NCBI RefSeq assembly: GCF_003336675.1
Contig: NZ_QPII01000005.1
Span: 72,776 to 136,775 of the forward strand
Reading direction: 5' to 3'
Origin: Billgrantia montanilacus
GTDB lineage: Bacteria > Pseudomonadota > Gammaproteobacteria > Pseudomonadales > Halomonadaceae
Length of the DNA: 64,000 bases
Shown here: piece after piece, positions 31,361 through 42,266 of the stretch
Numbering within the stretch: the first letter of the stretch is position 1
How the letters are laid out: each line of letters starts with the position of its first letter
Notes under the pieces: model-generated
Database searches by the model: none
Told to the model about the DNA's origin: nothing
The model's input: the letters and a program-made list of their open reading frames with translations, nothing else
Position numbers and translations under genes: made by a program

Positions 31361-31960
31361 ATGAATAAACATCTGTGGCGGCGAGGGGAGAGGATTGTTT
31401 TTGAAAATGGCGTTGTGCTTGGCGTCATGTTGTTTTTTTCCTTCATGGCGTGGGTCTTGTTCTGGCCGCATCGCTCAGAAATAAAAGTGGTCGATATGCG
31501 CTCGGCGGAGGTTTCGCGATACGAGAAAGTGAAGGCTTCCTACTCTGAGCGTGTTGCGGATTTGATGAGCTATAATGACTACTTTTATGAGCAGTCACTA
31601 AGCATCCTGAGGCAGCACAAGTTGAATTGCCTGATGGCGGATCATGCCGTAATTGCCGGCGAAAGTCAGGAGGTCGTCAGTGCCTTGGCGGCGCGTCGTG
31701 AAAATCTTTGCGATGTGTTCAAGGAGGCTGCGGACATGGTGGATACTTATGTGGAGCGGTTAGCCAGCGCCAATGCATCTTCCACGACATTATTGAAGTT
31801 TTATCATATCGAAGAGGATGAAGAGAAAGAAATTGGTCCCTTTTTCACCAAGGAAGAATGTTCAGAGATATCCTCTCGCTTGATGCAGTTGGGAGAGCAG
31901 GTGACCTCCTGCAAACCCTATGAAGCGTGGCACTATCCGCTTTTCTTTCCCGAGCAATGA
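31361..31960 (+). CDS. Single-pass membrane protein of unknown function
   Basis: A 199-residue protein starts after an AAGGAAG ribosome site. One membrane segment is clear (residues about 17-36, GVVLGVMLFFSFMAWVLFW), preceded by positive residues (KHLWRRGER), so the C-terminal 160 residues are probably periplasmic. That domain has four cysteines (NCLMA, NLCDV, EECSE, TSCKP). Codon use is less GC-biased than the core genes nearby. I recognise no family and no obvious partner; it may be a recent acquisition. Confidence 0.65.
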   Translation: MNKHLWRRGERIVFENGVVLGVMLFFSFMAWVLFWPHRSEIKVVDMRSAEVSRYEKVKASYSERVADLMSYNDYFYEQSLSILRQHKLNCLMADHAVIAGESQEVVSALAARRENLCDVFKEAADMVDTYVERLASANASSTTLLKFYHIEEDEEKEIGPFFTKEECSEISSRLMQLGEQVTSCKPYEAWHYPLFFPEQ

Positions 31961-32188
31961 GATTCCAGTGAATATTGGAATAGCTGCGCGATGATTTGAT
32001 CGACCCGCAACGTATCGAACGTAGCTGCAGCGGTACACGTGGTGAATTACCCGACCGGCGACTTGAGTTCCCGGGCGGTTCTTCTGGCGCAGGGCAGACC
32101 TGGCAAAAGGTGGATTCCTGTCGCCGTTAGGACGAACCGTACGAGCCGATGGTAGTCTAGAAGATCAATGTTCGGTCTGGAGGAATTC

Positions 32189-32797
32189 ATGAAGGTACGG
32201 CGTCGACTGTCCTGCGTTGGATTGGTGGCTCTGCTGGCGCTGTCCGGCTGCGGTAACGACACTGGGCCGGAAGATACCGGGCCGGCAGATGATGAAGTGA
32301 CGAATGAAGCGCCGGAAGCCGTCGCGACCGACGAAGTGCAGGCAGAACCTGCCGAGGAGGTGCCGGAGGCGGAGCCGCTGGAGGTGGCTATCGATGTCAC
32401 TGCCACCTTGCGTAACGACCGGCGGTTGATGGTGGAGGGGGAAACCAATCTGCCAGAAATGACGCGCCTGTTGATTGTGGTGGAGCGTGAGCTGAGCGGC
32501 GTGCGTTGGCAGTCGCGCACCGAGGTTCAGGGCAACCGTTTTGAAGCGGGGCCATTCGGACCGGGAAGTGGACTTCCCGATGGGGGCTATACCATTACCG
32601 TCAATTTGCCGGAGTCCACCGTGCAGCCCCCGACGATACGCGAGCGAATCGGAGATCAGGGTGAGCATCTGGCTGGCCCGCTGGTGAGACGTTCACGCCA
32701 CGGCCTGGGGCAGGTGGCGAGCTATTCACGGCGCTACCTGATCGGTAATGAGCCTCGGCGGACCACCGATGAGGTGGAGGTGCTGGACGTCGAGTGA
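32189..32797 (+). CDS. Acidic lipoprotein of unknown function
   Basis: 202 residues from the ATG at 32189, which has a strong GGAGG ribosome site. The signal peptide ends in a lipobox (LALSGC, Cys21), so the mature protein is lipid-anchored. A low-complexity acidic linker follows (residues about 22-70, rich in Glu, Asp, Pro and Ala). The C-terminal domain of about 130 residues looks all-beta (DVTATLRNDRRLMVEGETNLP, RLLIVVERE, GLPDGGYTITVNLP). I do not recognise its family. The length of the acidic linker fits a halophile envelope protein. Confidence 0.75.
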   Translation: MKVRRRLSCVGLVALLALSGCGNDTGPEDTGPADDEVTNEAPEAVATDEVQAEPAEEVPEAEPLEVAIDVTATLRNDRRLMVEGETNLPEMTRLLIVVERELSGVRWQSRTEVQGNRFEAGPFGPGSGLPDGGYTITVNLPESTVQPPTIRERIGDQGEHLAGPLVRRSRHGLGQVASYSRRYLIGNEPRRTTDEVEVLDVE

Positions 32798-32810
32798 GGT
32801 AACGGCGTGC

Positions 32811-33410
32811 TCACCACCCCTCCTGACGCCAGCGTGCCAATAGCCTGCCGACCGGATGATCGTTTTTCTCCAGTGGTCTGGCCTGGGCCGCTGCTACTTT
32901 CTCGCTGGTGTAGAGCAATTCCCCGCTATGGCCGCGCTCCAGTTGACCGATGAAAAGGCCTACAGCGCCTTCTATCAAGTATCGGCCAGGTTGGTCGTAT
33001 GTCTCGATTGGCCCGAAGGCGGCCAGGTCGCCCGTGCCCAGATAGTCGAAACGTTCACCGGGGGCAGGCGTGACCAGATAGCACTCGCCCTGCCAGTTGA
33101 TACCCGCCAGGAAGCCTTCGGGCAGCGTGATACGGTTGGCATTGGGGTCATGCCAGGGCGCTGGCGGTTGGCTGCGCAGATAGAGCGGTGTGGGTAGCGC
33201 GTCGACACTGTCATCCTCCAACAGGCGGCGCAAGGGACAGCCCAAGGCCTCGGCCAGGGAGACCAGCCGCTCGTGGCCGATTTGCTTGATGGCGCCTGAC
33301 TCCCAGTAGGAAATTGTTACATCGGAAACGCCGACTTTCCTTGCCAGTGCCGCCTTGTTGAGACTCGCCTCTAGCCGAAGCTGCTTGATGCGTGGGCCCA
33401 ATGCATGCAT
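32811..33410 (-). CDS. XRE-family transcriptional regulator
   Basis: A 199-residue protein. The N-terminal 65 residues form a Cro/C1-type helix-turn-helix (RIKQLRLEASLNKAALARKVGVSDVTISYWESG). The C-terminal 120 residues are a beta-rich sensor-like domain reminiscent of S24-linked regulators (NRITLPEGFLAGINWQGECYLVTP, then RYLIEGAVGLFIGQLE), but no catalytic serine-lysine motif is evident. It is convergent with the lipoprotein gene and diverges from gltX. Its target is unknown. Confidence 0.82.
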   Translation of the reverse strand: MHALGPRIKQLRLEASLNKAALARKVGVSDVTISYWESGAIKQIGHERLVSLAEALGCPLRRLLEDDSVDALPTPLYLRSQPPAPWHDPNANRITLPEGFLAGINWQGECYLVTPAPGERFDYLGTGDLAAFGPIETYDQPGRYLIEGAVGLFIGQLERGHSGELLYTSEKVAAAQARPLEKNDHPVGRLLARWRQEGW

Positions 33411-33773
33411 CTCTTCATTCCCTGCCTACGATGTATAAAAGAAAGGGATAGTCAATGATCTGTGTTAACTGTGCAAATTTACTGCGTCAACGATAATAAA
33501 ACCATCCCCCAGGTGAAGTGAAGAATCCATACGCTGTGCACCAGCACTGTTCCCTGTGGTTTTTGTATGTGAGGAGTATTCTTGTGTATCTGTCTGATTT
33601 CTGGTGTGTAGCCTTGGTGATGGCGGAGAGGGCGGCACGGGCCAGTCGTGATTGCAGTGGAGGTTCGCTCTTATATTATCCTCGGATGTGAGAAAGGGTT
33701 CCCGGTCGGCTGCCTGTGACCAGGCAGGTGCGTATAATGGCGCCAAGCTCATTTCTCAATGGATAAGGACGAC
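33411..33773. other. Divergent promoter region between the XRE gene and gltX
   Basis: No gene seen. It is more AT-rich than the surroundings. A TATAAT hexamer at 33733-33738 lies about 35 bases before the gltX start and probably serves as its -10. The hairpin TGCCTG-TGAC-CAGGCA (33711-33726) lies just upstream of it, and no good -35 is visible there. Confidence 0.5.
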
Positions 33774-35255
33774 ATGACCGTACGTACTCGCATTGCGCCG
33801 TCACCCACCGGTGACCCCCATGTGGGCACCGCTTACATTGCCCTGTTCAATCTCTGCTTCGCGCGCCAGCATGGCGGGCAGTTCATTCTGCGCATCGAGG
33901 ATACCGACCGAGTTCGCTCCACCACTGAATCCGAGCAGATGATTCTCGATTCGCTGCGATGGTTGGGGCTCGAGTGGGACGAGGGGCCGGATGTCGGTGG
34001 CCCCCATGGCCCTTACCGTCAAAGCGAGCGGGGAGATATCTACGCCGAATACGCCCGGCAACTGGTCGACGCCGGCCACGCCTTCAAGTGCTACCGTACC
34101 AGCGAGGAGCTGGATGAGCTGCGAGAGGCCCGCAAGGCGGCCGGCATGCACCTGGCGCTGAAGCCCGTCGATCTGGCCTTGCCCAGCGAAGAGCAGGCAC
34201 GCCGCGAACGAGAGGGATGGCCACACGTAGTGCGCATGAATGTGCCCACCACGGGTACCTGTCTGATCGAGGACATGCTGCGCGACTCCATCGAAGTCGA
34301 CTGGGCTCAGGTCGATGCTCAGATCCTGCTCAAGTCCGATGGCATGCCTACCTACCACCTGGCCAACGTGGTGGATGACCACCTGATGGGCATCACTCAC
34401 GTGCTGCGTGGCGAAGAGTGGATCAACTCGGCCCCCAAGCATCAGCTGCTCTATGAATACTTCGGTTGGCGGATGCCGGTGCTCTGCCATATGCCGCTGC
34501 TGCGCAACCCCGACAAGTCGAAGCTTTCCAAACGCAAGAATCCCACCTCGATCAATTACTATCGCCGGATGGGCTACTTGCCCCAGGCGGTGACCAACTA
34601 TCTGGGGCGCATGGGCTGGTCGATGCCCGACGAGCGCGAGAAGTTCAGCCTCGACGAGATGATGACGCACTTCGATATCCAGCGGGTCTCGCTCGGCGGA
34701 CCGGTCTTCGATCTCGAGAAGCTGACCTGGCTCAACGGTCTCTATATTCGCGAGGATCTCGACGACACGGCGTTCCTCAAGGCCTTGATGGAGTGGGCAT
34801 TCAACGAGAAGTACGTGGGCCAGATCTTGCCTCAGGTGCGCACCCGTGTGGAAACCCTCTCTCAGGTGGCACCGTTGGCTGGCCACTTCTTCTCCGGCCT
34901 GCCGGAGATCGAAGAGGGCGATTTCGACAGTGTCAAGCTGGGACGGGAGGAGCTGGTCAAGCTGCTGCAGTTCCTGGTGTGGCGCTTCGAGGTCGTGCCG
35001 GCCTGGCACAAGGAAGTGCTGCTCGGCGAGGTCAAGTCGCTGGCGGTGCATTTCGAACTGAAGATGAAGGATTTCCTGGCCCCTGTCTTCATTGCCATTA
35101 CCGGTTCCGCGGCGAGCACATCGGTCATGGATGCCATGGCCATATTGGGCTCTGACATGACCCGGGCACGCTTGCGCCACGCTATCGAGGTGCTTGGCGG
35201 GGTCTCCAAGAAGCAGGCCAAGCGCTTCGAGAAGGAGTACCGCGAGCTCGCCTGA
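33774..35255 (+). CDS. gltX: Glutamyl-tRNA synthetase
   Basis: 493 residues from ATG 33774, which has an AAGGACG ribosome site. This class I synthetase attaches glutamate to tRNA-Glu using ATP. The HIGH-type signature is [21 protein letters not shown] and the KMSKS-type motif is KLSKRK. The catalytic domain spans about residues 1-310, followed by the helical anticodon-binding domain. A TATAAT hexamer lies upstream at 33733. Genes for tRNA-Ala and tRNA-Glu follow, so the enzyme sits next to its own substrate gene. Confidence 0.97.
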   Translation: MTVRTRIAPSPTGDPHVGTAYIALFNLCFARQHGGQFILRIEDTDRVRSTTESEQMILDSLRWLGLEWDEGPDVGGPHGPYRQSERGDIYAEYARQLVDAGHAFKCYRTSEELDELREARKAAGMHLALKPVDLALPSEEQARREREGWPHVVRMNVPTTGTCLIEDMLRDSIEVDWAQVDAQILLKSDGMPTYHLANVVDDHLMGITHVLRGEEWINSAPKHQLLYEYFGWRMPVLCHMPLLRNPDKSKLSKRKNPTSINYYRRMGYLPQAVTNYLGRMGWSMPDEREKFSLDEMMTHFDIQRVSLGGPVFDLEKLTWLNGLYIREDLDDTAFLKALMEWAFNEKYVGQILPQVRTRVETLSQVAPLAGHFFSGLPEIEEGDFDSVKLGREELVKLLQFLVWRFEVVPAWHKEVLLGEVKSLAVHFELKMKDFLAPVFIAITGSAASTSVMDAMAILGSDMTRARLRHAIEVLGGVSKKQAKRFEKEYRELA

Positions 35256-35285
35256 GCCGGGCTCCGGGAAATCGTCTTTATCCTG

Positions 35286-35326
35286 TTGACGAAGACGAGG
35301 CGAATCAGTACTATACGCCTCGTCTT
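35286..35326 (+). promoter_or_regulatory. tRNA operon promoter inside an inverted repeat
   Basis: TTGACG (35286-35291) and TACTAT (35309-35314) with a 17-bp spacer form a good sigma-70-type promoter. A perfect 11-bp inverted repeat, AAGACGAGGCG (35292-35302) and CGCCTCGTCTT (35316-35326), brackets the -10. In the gltX transcript this would fold into a hairpin. On the DNA it overlaps the GC-rich discriminator expected for a stringently controlled tRNA promoter. Confidence 0.7.
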
Positions 35327-35338
35327 CACGAGACGTGT

Positions 35339-35414
35339 GGGGCCTTAGCTCAGCTGGGAGAGCGCAACACTGGCAGTGTTGAGGTCAGCGGTTCGATCCC
35401 GCTAGGCTCCACCA
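35339..35414 (+). tRNA. tRNA-Ala (anticodon GGC)
   Basis: A 76-base cloverleaf with encoded CCA. The acceptor stem GGGGCCT pairs with AGGCTCC, the anticodon stem encloses GGC, and the T-arm GGTTCGATCCC is standard. Confidence 0.97.
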
Positions 35415-35439
35415 ATCGTCTTGCCTTGTGCGACACTGC

Positions 35440-35515
35440 GTCCCATTCGTCTAGTGGTCCAGGACACCGCCCTTTCACGGCGGGAACAGGGGTTCGAACC
35501 CCCTATGGGACGCCA
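35440..35515 (+). tRNA. tRNA-Glu (anticodon TTC)
   Basis: A 76-base cloverleaf with encoded CCA. The acceptor stem GTCCCAT pairs with ATGGGAC, the anticodon loop CTTTCAC carries TTC, and the T-arm GGTTCGAACCC is standard. It is 25 bases after tRNA-Ala and probably co-transcribed. Confidence 0.97.
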
Positions 35516-35566
35516 TTTTTCTGTGCAATTCATCTCTGCAATCCAGTTTCTGCCATCGAGATCCCG

Positions 35567-35588
35567 AGACGCCTGGCGCGTCTTTTTT
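35567..35588 (+). terminator. Terminator of the tRNA operon
   Basis: AGACGC and GCGTCT form a 6-bp stem with a 5-nt loop, followed by a T-tract (35583-35588). Confidence 0.75.
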
Positions 35589-36019
35589 GTGTCTTGTCCT
35601 CCTCTGGCCGGTGACGGCTTGCCCTTGCGTGTAAAGTGCATTGAAGTGCCGGTTTTTCGCTATTTAGGGCTTGACTTGTCCACTCGTGCAGGCCTCCCGC
35701 CTCTCCCCTGTGTGTAGTTTTCAGATCCCGCCGCAACCTAGATGTTTTCGCAAAAACTCTTCTCTATCAATGACTTATAATTGATCAAAAAATAACCAAT
35801 TTAACGGCAACCCTCTGGTCATGCCGATTCGATGGCGTTTTCTGTTGGTTGTGAACAGGGTTATCCACAGAATGTGTGGAAAACGTTCCGAGGCGGTATA
35901 AAGCAACGAATTCCTGCCTGATGGGTACGGGTTGTCAAGCGTCAGGTAGTAGTTTCTTCATGCTTGAAGGATGGGTTCGGCCTCGAGGCGCCACATCCAT
36001 AGTGACGCCCGTATCGGTT
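35589..36019. other. Gene-free interval with a consensus DnaA box
   Basis: No gene is supported. The middle part is AT-rich (TATAATTGATCAAAAAATAA, near 35775). A perfect DnaA box TTATCCACA lies at 35861-35869, followed by TGTGGAAAA. No origin-associated genes are close. Confidence 0.55.
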
Positions 36020-36910
36020 TCAGTCGCGACTCGGGGAGCGCAGGCGACGAAGCAACGACGAGGTGTCCCAGCGTCCGCCTCCCATGACCTGAACGTCGCC
36101 ATAGAATTGGTCCACCAATGCGGTCACCGGCAGGCGAGCCTGGAGCCTGCGAGCCTGCTCTAGGCAGATTCCCAGGTCCTTGCGCATCCAGTTCACCGCA
36201 AAGCCATGCTCGTAGTCATCCTCGATCATGGTCTTGTGGCGATTTTCCATCTGCCAGGATCCGGCGGCCCCCTTGGCGATCACATCGATGACTCGCTGCT
36301 GGTCGAGCCCGGCCTGCTCGGCGAAGTGAAGGCCTTCGGCAAGGCCTTGCACCAGGCCGGCAATGCAGATCTGGTTGACCATCTTGGTCAACTGGCCGCT
36401 ACCGGCAGGCCCCATGAGGCTGACAGCGCGGGAATAGTGGGCGAGGGTGGGCTCAACCCGGGCGAACTCGCTCTCTTCACCGCCGCACATGATGGTCAGG
36501 GCGCCGTTGATTGCGCCTTGCTGGCCGCCGGAAACGGGGGCGTCGATGAAGCCGATGTCGTGCTCGTGACAGATGACGGCGAGTTCCTCGGCCAGATCGG
36601 ATGAGGCCGTCGTATGATCGACCAGCAGGCTGCCGCCGGCCATGCCGTGCAGGACGCCCTGTGAGCCGGTTGTGACCTGGCGAACGTCGTCATCGTTACC
36701 TACACAGACCAGTACCAGGTCGGCGCCCTGGGCGGCTTCCTGAGGGGTTGTGTGGTGGCTGCCGCCATATTCGGCGACCCAGGCTTCGGCCGTGGCGCCG
36801 GTTCGGTTGTAGACGCGTACCGTCAGGCCTTGCCTGGCGAGGTGGCCGGCCATGGGGTAGCCCATTACACCCAGGCCGATAAAGGCAACAGTCGAGATGG
36901 TGTGGCTCAT
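36020..36910 (-). CDS. Beta-hydroxyacid dehydrogenase (3-hydroxyisobutyrate dehydrogenase/GarR family)
   Basis: 296 residues from ATG 36910, with an AAGGA ribosome site. The Rossmann NAD(P) motif is at the start (STVAFIGLGVMGYPMAGHLA), the substrate-binding motif is FIDAPVSGGQQGA, and the catalytic lysine is in GSGQLTKMVNQ. Members oxidise or reduce small beta-hydroxyacids such as 3-hydroxyisobutyrate or tartronate semialdehyde. The substrate cannot be set from sequence. It is downstream of gltA on the same strand, but a long hairpin lies between them. Confidence 0.9.
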   Translation of the reverse strand: MSHTISTVAFIGLGVMGYPMAGHLARQGLTVRVYNRTGATAEAWVAEYGGSHHTTPQEAAQGADLVLVCVGNDDDVRQVTTGSQGVLHGMAGGSLLVDHTTASSDLAEELAVICHEHDIGFIDAPVSGGQQGAINGALTIMCGGEESEFARVEPTLAHYSRAVSLMGPAGSGQLTKMVNQICIAGLVQGLAEGLHFAEQAGLDQQRVIDVIAKGAAGSWQMENRHKTMIEDDYEHGFAVNWMRKDLGICLEQARRLQARLPVTALVDQFYGDVQVMGGGRWDTSSLLRRLRSPSRD

Positions 36911-36981
36911 TGGTGGTTCCTTCATGTCGATGACGAGAGTAATGGATTGCACGACTTGCAATTGCGCTGGGCGCATGTACG

Positions 36982-37010
36982 CAGAAGGCCGCCCGTAGGG
37001 CGGCCTTCTG
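36982..37010. terminator. Long perfect hairpin between gltA and the dehydrogenase gene
   Basis: A 13-bp perfect stem (CAGAAGGCCGCCC and GGGCGGCCTTCTG) with a 3-nt loop, downstream of the gltA stop on the minus strand. There is no long U-tract, so it may stabilise the gltA mRNA end or terminate only partly. Confidence 0.6.
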
Positions 37011-37056
37011 TACCGAGCGGCCTTGGCCGCATCCTGCCGGGTAGTGACAGGATAGA

Positions 37057-38343
<1,287 letters not shown>

Positions 38344-38656
38344 GCTGGCCTCCTCTCGAAGTCGAATTGAAACGTTAAGTCGTTATTTCGCAAACAGTGT
38401 TTTCTTATGCTGGGCCGCGAAAAAGGTTCGCCCACTATAGAAGCGTTCCCGGGATTGTCAATTCGCCTTAAGCGACCTCTTGGTTGTACACTTGTCTTGT
38501 CGTGCATCGATTTTTGTACAAAAATTGGTGCTGTGCACCATGGAGACCGCTTGGTGCGGCGGGTTGTCACGCCGACGACCGAACGGTCATGGCCATTGGG
38601 CTTGAACCATGGTCGAGTTCGGTGGGTGATCATTTGTCACTAGGGGTTCATATCCC
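38344..38656. other. Divergent gltA/sdh control region
   Basis: No gene is seen. The gltA side is AT-rich near 38370-38410. I see no confident -35/-10 pair for gltA. The sdh promoter lies at the right end. Confidence 0.5.
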
Positions 38657-38662
38657 TATAAT
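38634..38662 (+). promoter_or_regulatory. Promoter of the sdh-suc operon
   Basis: TTGTCA (38634-38639) and TATAAT (38657-38662) with a 17-bp spacer are close to the sigma-70 consensus. The transcript would start near 38669, giving a leader of over 100 bases before sdhC. Confidence 0.75.
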
Positions 38663-38796
38663 CCACTGCGCGCGACTGGCAGGTACTCGTTGTCATGCCC
38701 GTCCCGGCAACGGCGAGCCCCCTACCTCAAACCACCGCCCGCATTCCAGCCAGCCCGACCGGCACAGGAGCGAGCCAAGAGAGTGTGTATAGAGCC

Positions 38797-39174
38797 GTGA
38801 ATAGCAAACGACCCGTCAACCTCGACCTCACCACGATAGAGTTCCCACTTCCCGCCTTGACGTCGATCGCCCACCGAATTACCGGCGTCATCCTTTTCAT
38901 CGGCTTGATCTTCGCCTTCTGGGCCCTCGACAAGTCGCTGTCATCCCCGGCCGGCTTTGCCGCCGTCAGTGACGCCCTGGCCAACAATATCCTGGCGAAA
39001 CTGGTGGCCTGGGGGCTGCTGTCTGCCCTGGCCTTCCATTTCGTGGCCGGCATCAAGCACATGCTCATGGATGCCGATTTCGGCGTCACCCTGGAGGGGG
39101 GCATCAAGAAGGCGCAGATCACAGTGGTGGTGAGTGCCGTTCTGATCATTCTGGCGGGAGTCTGGGTATGGTAA
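38797..39174 (+). CDS. sdhC: Succinate dehydrogenase cytochrome b556 subunit
   Basis: About 125 residues from GTG 38797 (NSKRPVNLDLTTIEFPLP fits the family start); a GTG at 38785 with AAGAGAG upstream is an alternative. It has three membrane helices. The quinone-site region is SIAHRITGVILFIG and the heme-ligand His lies in AFHFVAGIKHMLMD. With SdhD it anchors the SdhAB dimer and passes electrons to ubiquinone. The gene overlaps sdhD by seven bases. Confidence 0.93.
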   Translation: MNSKRPVNLDLTTIEFPLPALTSIAHRITGVILFIGLIFAFWALDKSLSSPAGFAAVSDALANNILAKLVAWGLLSALAFHFVAGIKHMLMDADFGVTLEGGIKKAQITVVVSAVLIILAGVWVW

Positions 39175-39515
39175 CCAACATCACCAATCTGGGCCGCAGC
39201 GGCCTGTCCGACTGGCTGATCCAGCGTGTGTCGGCGGTCATACTGGCCCTCTATACGCTGTTCATCGTCGCCTACCTGCTGTTCAATCCAGGACTCGACT
39301 ACTACACCTGGAGCGGCCTGTTCGCCCAGACCTGGATGCGCATCTTCTCGCTGCTGGCCTTTATCTCTCTTGCCGCTCACGCCTGGATCGGATTGTGGAC
39401 AGTGACCACCGATTACATGAAGTCGACCGGGGTCCGTGTCGGCACCCAGCTCGTCATCATCCTGGCCATCTTCGTGTTCCTGGTCTGGGGCATTCTAGTT
39501 CTGTGGGGAGCCTGA
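39168..39515 (+). CDS. sdhD: Succinate dehydrogenase membrane anchor subunit
   Basis: 115 residues, three membrane helices. It has SDWLIQRVSAVILALYTLF near the start and SLAAHAWIGLWTVTTDY, which carries the conserved His and the quinone-site Asp-Tyr. It completes the cytochrome b anchor with SdhC. Its start lies inside the sdhC end, and sdhA follows after three bases. Confidence 0.94.
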   Translation: MVTNITNLGRSGLSDWLIQRVSAVILALYTLFIVAYLLFNPGLDYYTWSGLFAQTWMRIFSLLAFISLAAHAWIGLWTVTTDYMKSTGVRVGTQLVIILAIFVFLVWGILVLWGA

Positions 39516-39518
39516 TAC

Positions 39519-41291
<1,773 letters not shown>

Positions 41292-41303
41292 GGGGGAGTC
41301 ACG

Positions 41304-42014
41304 ATGTCCATGCTTCAGGTATCCATTTACCGCTACAATCCGGAAACCGACTCCGCACCTTATATGCAGGAGTATCAGGTGGACACCCAGGGCCGTGACC
41401 TGATGGTCCTGAACATTCTGGAGATGCTCAAGGCCGAGGACACTACCCTCGCTTATCGTCGTAGTTGCCGCGAAGGCGTGTGCGGCTCCGACGGCATGAA
41501 CATGAACGGCAAGAATGGCCTGGCCTGCATCACCTCGCTGTCCGATGTGGTCAAGAACAACAAGCTGGTGCTGCGGCCGCTGCCGGGTCTGCCCGTGGTG
41601 CGCGACCTGGCGGTCGACATGGGGCTGTTCTACAAGCAGTACGAGCGCATTCAGCCGTACCTGCAGAACGACGAACCGGCGCCCGCCATCGAGCGCCTGC
41701 AGTCGCCGGAGGAACGCGACAAGCTGGACGGTCTCTACGAGTGCATCCTGTGCGCCTGCTGTTCGACCTCCTGCCCGTCGTTCTGGTGGAATCCGGACAA
41801 GTTCGTCGGCCCGGCGGGCCTGCTACAGTCCTACCGCTTCCTGGCCGACTCGCGGGATACCGCCACCCAGGCGCGCCTTGCCGAGCTGCAGGATCCGTTC
41901 AGCGTATTCCGTTGCCGCGGGATCATGAATTGTGTGGCGGTGTGCCCCAAGGGGCTCAATCCGACACGTGCCATCGGCAAGATCCGTGACATGCTGCTTG
42001 CGAATGCCACTTAA
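41304..42014 (+). CDS. sdhB: Succinate dehydrogenase iron-sulfur subunit
   Basis: 236 residues with the three cluster motifs in order: [2Fe-2S] in SCREGVCGSDGMNMNG and its distal Cys, [4Fe-4S] in CILCACCSTSCP, and [3Fe-4S] in CRGIMNCVAVCPKGLNP. It carries electrons from the SdhA flavin to quinone. It starts 12 bases after sdhA with a GGGGGAG ribosome site. Confidence 0.98.
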   Translation: MSMLQVSIYRYNPETDSAPYMQEYQVDTQGRDLMVLNILEMLKAEDTTLAYRRSCREGVCGSDGMNMNGKNGLACITSLSDVVKNNKLVLRPLPGLPVVRDLAVDMGLFYKQYERIQPYLQNDEPAPAIERLQSPEERDKLDGLYECILCACCSTSCPSFWWNPDKFVGPAGLLQSYRFLADSRDTATQARLAELQDPFSVFRCRGIMNCVAVCPKGLNPTRAIGKIRDMLLANAT

Positions 42015-42094
42015 AACGTGGCCAAGGGCTTGCTATCATGGCTGCCGGAATCTGGCTGCGGCGAGTTGCCGCGGTCGTTTCCCGTGCGGTAATT

Positions 42095-42125
42095 CAAGAG
42101 CCGGTGCCATAGGTACCGGCTCTTG
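42095..42125. other. Intercistronic hairpin between sdhB and sucA
   Basis: A perfect 11-bp stem (CAAGAGCCGGT and ACCGGCTCTTG) with a 9-nt loop sits in the 250-base gap between sdhB and sucA. It lacks a U-tract, so it is more likely an mRNA processing or stabilising element than a full terminator. Confidence 0.65.
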
Positions 42126-42266
42126 ACCATGGAATTCAAGGATTCCGGCCTGGCGGCCGGAACCGCCGGCTAAGGAAGACGCCCTTCCGGCAGGGCACCA
42201 GCCAAGCCGTCGCGGCTGGCCCGTGACGGCGCCGACAACACCCCATCAGTGCAGGGTGACCGAGAG

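Noticed and set aside
33801..35180. 459-codon minus-strand ORF over gltX
   Set aside because: High-GC antisense shadow; gltX motifs are complete on the plus strand.
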